Source of the DNA: JBEKTY01 sp049515555
GTDB lineage: Bacteria; Planctomycetota; Planctomycetia; Pirellulales; Thermoguttaceae
Assembly: GCA_049515555.1 (NCBI GenBank)
Contig: JBEKTY010000063.1
Coordinates: forward strand, 1 to 39,733
DNA: 39,733 nt
Reading direction: 5' to 3'
Shown: in pieces, positions 34,419-39,733 of the stretch
Layout of the letters: the number at the start of each line of letters is the position of its first letter
Position numbering within the stretch: the stretch's first letter is position 1
Notes under the pieces: generated by a model
What the model saw: only the letters and a program-made list of their open reading frames with translations
Database searches by the model: none
What the model was told of the DNA's origin: nothing
Made by a program: the position numbers and the translations under genes

Positions 34419-36404
34419 ATGACGAGCATCAGACATTGGCGAGGTTGCGGCTGTTTTGCTTTGCTTTTCGCGGCCTGCCTAGTTTGGCCGGCCATTGGCC
34501 TGGGGGCCGATTCGGCGGCCGGCACACCGGGCATCGTCAGCCACGTGCTGGTCCTGTCCGACAAATCCGAGGACGTGTCGAGCCCCGAGGCCTGGGCGCG
34601 GACCTACATCAAGCCGGGTATGAGCGACCAGGAGAAGGCCCTGGCCATCTGGAAAACGGTGACGCGGTACCGGCATCAGACCAACCCGCCCAATGAATTC
34701 CTCTCGCCCGAGAACAACGTGCACGATCCGCTGAAGACGATCCACGTATACGGGGTGGGCATCTGCTGCTGCGCCAGCAGCAACGTCTGCGGCCTGGCCC
34801 GCTACCTGGACATGAAGGCCCGCGGCAGGGCCGTCAACGTACACATGATTAGCGAGGTCTTCTACGGCGGCGGATGGCACATGATCGACGGCTCGCTGAT
34901 GAACTACTTTTTCCGGCCCGACGGCCAGCTCGCCGCGGCCGACGAGATTCATCAAGCGGTGGCCCAATGGCACGCGAAGAATCCCGGCTACCGGGGCAAC
35001 TGGGCCAAGCTCGCGCAGTTCGCCGCGGGCGGCAACTGGCGCAAGGCCGGCCCGCCCTTGCTGGCCACCTGCCCCACCTTCCTGGCGAGCGGCCTGAACC
35101 CGGCCGGCGTACACGGCTGGCACGCCACGATGTGCGAGTACGACTTCCAGAAGGCCGGCGAATATGAGTATTGGCCCTCGATGGGCTATCAACTCAACGT
35201 CCAGCTTCGCGAGGGCGAGAAGCTGACGCGCAACTGGTCCAACAAGGGCAAGCTCATCGATTGGGTCGACGCTGACATTCTCGAGGGCGGCAAGGGCATC
35301 CTGGGCCTGCAGCGGCAGCTTGGCGACAAGGCCCCCGGCCGGGTCGGCAACGGCGTGTTGGAATACCACGTGCCGCTGGCCGGCGGCGGGCTGCGCGGCG
35401 GGGCCTTGCGGGCCGAGAACCTGGCCTCGACCGCCGAGGACCAGGCCGCACCCGCCCTCCACGTCAAGGACGCGGCCCAACCGGGTGTGCTCGTCCTGCG
35501 CATGCCCAGCAGTTACGTCTACGTGTCCGGCACGCTGGCTTTCAAGGCCGTTGTCGGCAGCGGCGGGGGCGTGGCGGTGAGCTTCAGCGACAACCAGGGC
35601 CTGGATTGGAAGAAAATCGCCGACGTGAAGGCCAGCGGCGATCAGAAGATCGACCTTACGATGTCCGTCTTCCGCCGCTACGACTACCGGCTGAAGTTCG
35701 AGCTGACGGGCCGGGGCACCGGCCTGGAGAGCCTCGATATCACGCACGACGTGCAGCATTCGCAGGCCCCGCTGCCGACCATCACCGAAGGCCGGAACCA
35801 TATCACGCTGGCCACCGGTCCGCAGGAGGGCACGATCACGCTGGAGGGCAACACCGACCCGGCGGCCGCCCCCTGGAAGCAACTCAGCATCAAGGACTTC
35901 CACCCCGTGCTGAACAGCGCCGAGCTGCGCTGGGCCCGCCCGCACGGCAAGGGCGACGTGACGTTCAAGATCCCCACCCCGGGCGACATCACCCGCGTCC
36001 GCATGAACCTCGGCTATCGCCTCCGCGACGCCGCCGACGCCTACACGGTCCTGCTCTCGTTCGACGGCGGCAAGAAGTTCAAGCAGGCGGGGCGCCTGAC
36101 CGGCCCGACCGCGGGCTATACGAAATACATCATCTTCCCCGACGTGCCGCCCGGCACGCGAACGGCCCTGGTAAAGCTCGAAGGCAAGGAGGTCAACACC
36201 GCGTGCCTGTTCGGCCTGCGGATCGACGTGGACTACAAGGAGCCCGCGGGCGGATTCCGCCCCGTGAAGATCACTTATGCCTGGGAAGAAGACGGCCGGC
36301 CGAAGACCGACGTCCACGTCGCCACGCAGCCCCGGGAAACGTATGACATCACCTGCGGCCCCAAGACGGTGGCCAAGAGCTTTACTGTGGAGCTGGCCCG
36401 CTGA
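34419..36404 (+). CDS. Secreted transglutaminase-like protein (661 aa)
   Basis: ATG 34419 has GGAG seven bases upstream and gives a signal peptide (GCGCFALLFAACLVWPAIG, cleavage near GADSA). A transglutaminase-like core is visible: GICCCASSNVCGLARYLD with candidate nucleophile at Cys116-118, VHMISEVFYGGGWHMIDGS with His142 and Asp157. The 15-residue His-Asp gap suits the family. The rest is strand-rich, with sandwich modules (LAFKAVVGSGGGVAVSFSDN, YRLKFELTGRGTGLESLDIT, YTVLLSFDGGKKFKQAG). Transglutaminase-fold proteins of bacteria are often cysteine peptidases or amidases acting at the surface; true cross-linking is less common. Three neighbouring cysteines leave the nucleophile open. The gene follows a repeat-rich gap and is isolated from the kinase by another repeat block. 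The fold call is fairly secure; the substrate is not known. Confidence 0.78.
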   Translation: MTSIRHWRGCGCFALLFAACLVWPAIGLGADSAAGTPGIVSHVLVLSDKSEDVSSPEAWARTYIKPGMSDQEKALAIWKTVTRYRHQTNPPNEFLSPENNVHDPLKTIHVYGVGICCCASSNVCGLARYLDMKARGRAVNVHMISEVFYGGGWHMIDGSLMNYFFRPDGQLAAADEIHQAVAQWHAKNPGYRGNWAKLAQFAAGGNWRKAGPPLLATCPTFLASGLNPAGVHGWHATMCEYDFQKAGEYEYWPSMGYQLNVQLREGEKLTRNWSNKGKLIDWVDADILEGGKGILGLQRQLGDKAPGRVGNGVLEYHVPLAGGGLRGGALRAENLASTAEDQAAPALHVKDAAQPGVLVLRMPSSYVYVSGTLAFKAVVGSGGGVAVSFSDNQGLDWKKIADVKASGDQKIDLTMSVFRRYDYRLKFELTGRGTGLESLDITHDVQHSQAPLPTITEGRNHITLATGPQEGTITLEGNTDPAAAPWKQLSIKDFHPVLNSAELRWARPHGKGDVTFKIPTPGDITRVRMNLGYRLRDAADAYTVLLSFDGGKKFKQAGRLTGPTAGYTKYIIFPDVPPGTRTALVKLEGKEVNTACLFGLRIDVDYKEPAGGFRPVKITYAWEEDGRPKTDVHVATQPRETYDITCGPKTVAKSFTVELAR

Positions 36405-36416
36405 ATTTGCAGACTT

Positions 36417-36562
36417 GTAGGGTGGGTCGAGCGCTAGCGAGCCCCACCATTTTCGACGGACGGCGGACGACGGACGACGGTCCGGAGCGCTTCCCTCCGT
36501 CGTCCGTCGCCCGTCCTCCGTCGTGTTTCTGGTGGGGCTCGCTGCCGCTCGACCCACCCTAC
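36417..36562. repeat. Palindromic element with GTAGGGTGGGTCGAGC ends
   Basis: The left arm starts GTAGGGTGGGTCGAGCGC and runs on to GCCCCACCA; the right arm is TGGTGGGGCTCGC...GCTCGACCCACCCTAC. They are near-perfect inverted copies of about 33 bases. Between them sits a second palindrome of another family (36454-36523). The block begins 13 bases after the transglutaminase-like stop and could also end its transcript. Confidence 0.87.
36454..36523. repeat. GACGGACGACGG-type palindrome nested in the preceding element
   Basis: The arms CGACGGACGGCGGACGACGG and CCGTCGTCCGTCGCCCGTCC (continuing TCCGTCG) pair across about 20 bases. The same family lies inside the kinase gene at 37977-38084. Its position inside the GTAGGGTGGG element indicates insertion of one repeat into another. 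Confidence 0.82.
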
Positions 36563-36565
36563 GGT

Positions 36566-36636
36566 CTGCTGGCTTGTCCAGCAGTGGTGCGCACGGCGGT
36601 GTTTCGACACTGCTGGGCTAGCCAGCAGTGGCACCC
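36566..36636. repeat. CTGCTGG...CCAGCAGTG palindromic repeat
   Basis: CTGCTGGCTTGTCCAGCAGTG and ACTGCTGGGCTAGCCAGCAG form two hairpins, followed by TGGCACCC. This is the same family as the repeat inside the GH51 gene at 30587. It abuts the 36417 element, giving three repeat families within 220 bases. Confidence 0.82.
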
Positions 36637-36714
36637 GGCGCGGGAAGTTTGCGGTGGTCTCGGCGGGCATGTCGCCCGGAACCCGTCCCCAGCCCCCTCC
36701 ATAGATACGGGGTA

Positions 36715-36743
36715 TTCCAGGCTTGCCGGCGGCTGGGTATAGT
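36715..36743 (+). promoter_or_regulatory. Possible promoter of the kinase gene
   Basis: A good -10-like box TATAGT (36738-36743) has a weak TTCCAG 17 bases upstream. It lies 45 bases before the kinase ATG. The -35 match is poor. Confidence 0.28.
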
Positions 36744-36787
36744 AGAGGGATGTATACACTCCAGCGGCCTGGTGGCGAGACGCGCCG

Positions 36788-39733
36788 ATGGCGGTCACAG
36801 TCCAGCAGTTCATCGAGCGGCTGAGCCAAAGCGGCCTCATGTCGGCGGCCGAAATCTCCGCCTTCCAGGACAGCCTGCCGCCGGATCAGCGGACGGGCGA
36901 TGTCAAGGCCCTGGTGGCCGCGCTCTACCGGGCCGGAAAGATCACCAAGTACCAGGCCCAGGCCGTCTATGACGGCAAGACCAAGGGCCTGGTCTTCGGC
37001 GAGTACATGGTGCTCGATAAACTGGGCGAGGGCGGGATGGGCGTGGTCCTCAAGGCCCAGCACCGGCGAATGAAACGCACGGTGGCCGTGAAGATGATCG
37101 CCGAGAAGTCGCTCGGCTCGCCCGAGACGGTCAAACGCTTTTACCGCGAGGTCGAGGCCGCCGCCAAGCTGATGCACCCCAACATCGTGGCCGCCCACGA
37201 CGCCAGCGAGCACAATGGGGTCCACTATCTGGTGATGGAGTACGTGGAGGGCAAGGACCTGGCGGCCATCATCAAGGACCGGGGGCCGATGGCCGTACAC
37301 GCCGCCGTGGAGTGTACCCTCCAGGCCGCCCGCGGGCTCCAGTATGCCCACGACAAGGGGATCGTGCACCGCGACATCAAGCCCAGCAACCTGCTGATGG
37401 ACAAGGACGGTACGGTGAAGATCCTCGACATGGGCTTGGCACGCATCGCCGGGCTGGCGGACGACTCGGGGCAGGATCGCCTGACCGGCTCGGGCCAGGT
37501 GATGGGCACCTGCGACTACATGGCTCCCGAGCAGGCCATGGACAGCCACGCGGTGGATGCTCGGGCCGACATTTACGCCCTTGGGTGTACGCTCCATCGC
37601 CTTCTGACCGGCCATCCGCCCTACCGGGGCGAGACGCTGATGCAGATTTTGATGGCGCACCAACAGGCCCCGATCCCATCACTGCGCCAGGTCAGGCCGG
37701 ACGTGCCTGCCGAGCTGGACGAGTTATTCCAGCAAATGGTGGCCAAGCAGCCCGAGAACCGCTGCCAGTCGATGGCCGACGTAGTGGCCGAGTTGGAGAC
37801 GATTTTGGGCGTCTCGTCGGGCCGGTCGGTCACCGGAGCGGCAGCGAAGACCGATTCGTTCAGTGGGGCCTTGGCCCAGAGCCTGGCGTTTTTGCAGGAA
37901 GACGCGCCGCGGGGCACGCTGACCAAGCAGAAGAAGCCCCCGGTCGCGGAGCGAACCCGACCGCACGCCATTATCTCGACGGGCGACGGGGGACGGACGA
38001 CGGACGGGAAGGCCTCGGTCCGTGGCCCGTTCTCCATCGCCCTTCAATGGCTGGCGTCCGTCGTCCGTCGCCCGTCGTCCGTCGTTCTCGCCGCGGGCGG
38101 CCTGGTGTTGCTGCTGGGGATCATCCTGACGATCACCCTGCGCCATGGGACGCTGGTGGTCGAGATCGACGAGCAACTCGGCAAGGCCGTGCAAGTGGCC
38201 GTCAGCCAGGGCGGGGAGAAAGTTCAAGTGGCGGATGCCAAGTCGGGTTGGACGCTCAGCCTCGGTGCGGGCAAGTACGACCTGGCCGTCGAGGGCGGCG
38301 GCGACCAGTTTCAGCTTGATTCAGCGAGCATTATGGTCACGCGGGGTGGCCAGGTGAAGGTCAAGGTGACGCTCAAGCCGCCCCCATTGGCAGTGGCCCC
38401 ATTCGACGCTCGGCAGGCCCGGAAACATCAGGAGTCGTGGGCAAGGTATCTGGGCGTGCCGGTGGAGATCACCAACTCCATCGGCATGAAGCTGGTGCTC
38501 ATCCCGCCGGGCGAGTTCCAGATGGGTTCGCCCAAGGAGCTGATCGAAGAGGAGTTGAAGGCAAACGCCGGTCAGACGTGGTTCGCTGGGTACACCGACC
38601 ACCTTCCGGGCGAGGGGCCCCAGCACCGGGTGCGGATCACCAAGCCCTTTTACTTAGGCGTGTACGTCGTGACGCAGGGAGAGTACCAGCGGGTGGTGGG
38701 CACCAACCCCAGCAATTTCTCGGCCACGGGCAAGGGCAAAGACCAGGTAGCCGGTCAGGATACGAAGCGGTTTCCGGTCGAGTGCGTATCGTGGGACGAT
38801 GCGGTGGAGTTCTGCCGAAAGCTATCGGATCTGCCGGAAGAGAAGGCGGCGGGGCGAACGTACCTTCTGCCGTCGGAGGCGCAGTGGGAGTATGCGTGCC
38901 GCGCCGGGAGCACGGGCCGGTACGGCTTCAGCTCGCTGCGCAACGCGGCTGCCAAGGAGTACGAGGAGCAGGTGCTTTCCGGCTACGGGTGGGTCAAAGT
39001 CAACGAGATACACGCGGTGGGCCTCAAGCAAGCGAGCGCATGGGGATTGTATGATATGCACGGGAACGTGTGGGAGTGGTGCCAGGACTGGTACCTCAAG
39101 GACTATTATAGGTACGCGCCTTCGGACGATCCGACTGGTCCTCCTGGCGGCTCGGGCCGCGTGACTCGCGGCGGTAGCTGGGACTTCCCAGCGATGCTGT
39201 GCCGGGCGGCGGTCCGCAGCGACCTCGGGCCCGGGACCCGTTACAACAACGCGGGTTTCCGTGTCTCCCAAGTTCTGGCGGACACGGCGGCTGAGCGGGC
39301 GAAGATGAGCCGTACCACCGATGCGGCACAACCCTCCGGTGGCTCAACCGCGCCAAGAGTTGATTCCGAATCGAAAATCTCAGATTTGAAATCTGAAATC
39401 CCCCCGCCCGCCGTCGCCCCCTTCGACGCCGCCCAGGCCAAGGAGCATCAAGAGGGCTGGGCCAAGCACCTCGGCCTGCCGCTGGAGATCACCAACTCGA
39501 TCGGCATGAAGCTGGTGCTGATCCCGCCGGGCGAGTTTACGATGGGCTCGCCCAAGGAACTGATCGAGGAGGAGTTGAAGACACATGCCGGTGACGCCTG
39601 GTACACGGGTAATCTACCGGGCGAGGGGCCGCAGCACCGGGTGCGGATAACCCGGCCCTTTTACCTTGGGACGTACCTGGTTACCCAGGGGGAATACGAG
39701 CGGGTAATGGCAAGCAACCCCAGCGAGTTCTCG
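36788..39733 (+). CDS. Receptor-like Ser/Thr protein kinase with tandem FGE-sulfatase (SUMF1)-like domains, 3' end cut by window edge
   Basis: A transmembrane kinase; 982 codons are visible and the frame is open at the right edge. After a ~70-residue helical segment, the kinase domain has GEGGMG (80-85), VAVKMI (K102), HRDIKPSN (D196), DMG (D214) and MAPEQ, so all catalytic residues are present. DMG for DFG is usual in planctomycete kinases. One membrane helix spans ~432-451 (VVLAAGGLVLLLGIILTITL), preceded by a segment encoded by a palindromic repeat. The outer part has a short sandwich, then a complete FGE-like domain (~561-825: MVLIPPGEF-type LVLIPPGEFQMGSP, GNVWEWCQDWY, RGGSW) and a second starting near 901 (LVLIPPGEFTMGSP). 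Such domains fold like formylglycine-generating enzyme but often lack its activity and may bind ligands. Signal sensing through them is inference. No strong ribosome binding site is seen at the ATG. Confidence 0.9.
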   Translation, partial: MAVTVQQFIERLSQSGLMSAAEISAFQDSLPPDQRTGDVKALVAALYRAGKITKYQAQAVYDGKTKGLVFGEYMVLDKLGEGGMGVVLKAQHRRMKRTVAVKMIAEKSLGSPETVKRFYREVEAAAKLMHPNIVAAHDASEHNGVHYLVMEYVEGKDLAAIIKDRGPMAVHAAVECTLQAARGLQYAHDKGIVHRDIKPSNLLMDKDGTVKILDMGLARIAGLADDSGQDRLTGSGQVMGTCDYMAPEQAMDSHAVDARADIYALGCTLHRLLTGHPPYRGETLMQILMAHQQAPIPSLRQVRPDVPAELDELFQQMVAKQPENRCQSMADVVAELETILGVSSGRSVTGAAAKTDSFSGALAQSLAFLQEDAPRGTLTKQKKPPVAERTRPHAIISTGDGGRTTDGKASVRGPFSIALQWLASVVRRPSSVVLAAGGLVLLLGIILTITLRHGTLVVEIDEQLGKAVQVAVSQGGEKVQVADAKSGWTLSLGAGKYDLAVEGGGDQFQLDSASIMVTRGGQVKVKVTLKPPPLAVAPFDARQARKHQESWARYLGVPVEITNSIGMKLVLIPPGEFQMGSPKELIEEELKANAGQTWFAGYTDHLPGEGPQHRVRITKPFYLGVYVVTQGEYQRVVGTNPSNFSATGKGKDQVAGQDTKRFPVECVSWDDAVEFCRKLSDLPEEKAAGRTYLLPSEAQWEYACRAGSTGRYGFSSLRNAAAKEYEEQVLSGYGWVKVNEIHAVGLKQASAWGLYDMHGNVWEWCQDWYLKDYYRYAPSDDPTGPPGGSGRVTRGGSWDFPAMLCRAAVRSDLGPGTRYNNAGFRVSQVLADTAAERAKMSRTTDAAQPSGGSTAPRVDSESKISDLKSEIPPPAVAPFDAAQAKEHQEGWAKHLGLPLEITNSIGMKLVLIPPGEFTMGSPKELIEEELKTHAGDAWYTGNLPGEGPQHRVRITRPFYLGTYLVTQGEYERVMASNPSEFS
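37977..38084. repeat. In-frame palindromic repeat encoding the kinase juxtamembrane segment
   Basis: The arms CGACGGGCGACGGGGGACGG (continuing ACGACGG) and CGTCCGTCGTCCGTCGCCCG (continuing TCGTCCGTCG) are inverted copies. They belong to the family nested at 36454. The kinase frame stays open and reads STGDGGRTTDGKAS then ASVVRRPSSVVL, running straight into the membrane helix. Confidence 0.87.
39362..39400. repeat. AT-rich palindrome inside the kinase gene, between the two FGE-like domains
   Basis: TCAGATTTGAAATCTGA is a perfect palindrome around one base, in a patch (39362-39400) far richer in A and T than the rest of the gene. It encodes SESKISDLKSEI in the linker between the two FGE-like domains. 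The composition change suggests an inserted repeat kept in frame. Confidence 0.68.

Noticed and set aside
36407..36742. Possible 111-codon gene between the transglutaminase-like gene and the kinase
   Set aside because: It is made almost wholly of nested palindromic repeats and has no ribosome binding site or domain.
37415..37435. DMG in place of DFG considered as a sign of a dead kinase
   Set aside because: The metal-binding Asp is kept, the other catalytic residues are present, and this substitution is common in planctomycete kinases.

Overview
The window is GC-rich bacterial DNA that reads like a member of the Planctomycetota. The support is the mix of families: secreted PQQ-like and VCBS/FG-GAP beta-propeller proteins, several large glycoside-hydrolase-like secreted proteins, and a Ser/Thr kinase carrying formylglycine-generating-enzyme (FGE/SUMF1)-like domains and a DMG in place of DFG. 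There are also many short palindromic dispersed repeats of types I associate with planctomycete genomes. The assignment rests on family recognition, not on a marker gene. I saw no rRNA, tRNA or CRISPR array.

Layout. From 1 to 15829 all genes lie on the minus strand and are closely packed, with overlaps of 4 and 19 bases and most gaps between 3 and 60 bases. They probably form one operon. In order of transcription it encodes: a membrane-anchored PQQ-like propeller; a PEP-synthase/PPDK-like phosphotransferase without the usual C-terminal barrel; a small EMC3/TMCO1 (DUF106)-like membrane protein of the YidC/Oxa1 superfamily; a secreted alpha/beta hydrolase; a second PQQ-like propeller; a VCBS protein with an ASPIC/UnbV-like tail; and two paralogous GH123/DUF4091-like proteins. 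The last of these runs off the left edge, and a decayed scrap of a further paralog may lie between the two.

From 16075 to 22159 two plus-strand genes follow: a third GH123/DUF4091-like paralog, and a double PQQ-like propeller with a methyltransferase-like segment in its middle. They converge on a 1459-residue secreted multidomain protein (minus strand, 22358-26737). Diverging from that gene are a propeller/metallo-beta-lactamase/VCBS fusion (27094-30492) and a GH51 alpha-L-arabinofuranosidase-like enzyme (30531-32684).

From 32681 to 34377 there is a patchwork that looks acquired. Two direct copies of one palindromic repeat bound two small genes of visibly lower GC (one resembling a domain of McrB-type restriction proteins), two related MITE-like fragments and an RHS-protein scrap. 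A secreted transglutaminase-like protein (34419-36404) and the receptor-like Ser/Thr kinase (36788 to the right edge) close the window.

How it fits together. Most products are exported and match families acting on polysaccharide or displayed on the surface: GH51, GH123-like, an esterase-like hydrolase, a CBM9-like domain and propellers. The window therefore looks like a glycan-degradation and surface-protein neighbourhood. A separate theme is the palindromic repeats: at least eight kinds are present, several nested or adjacent, and four stretches lie inside open reading frames without breaking them.
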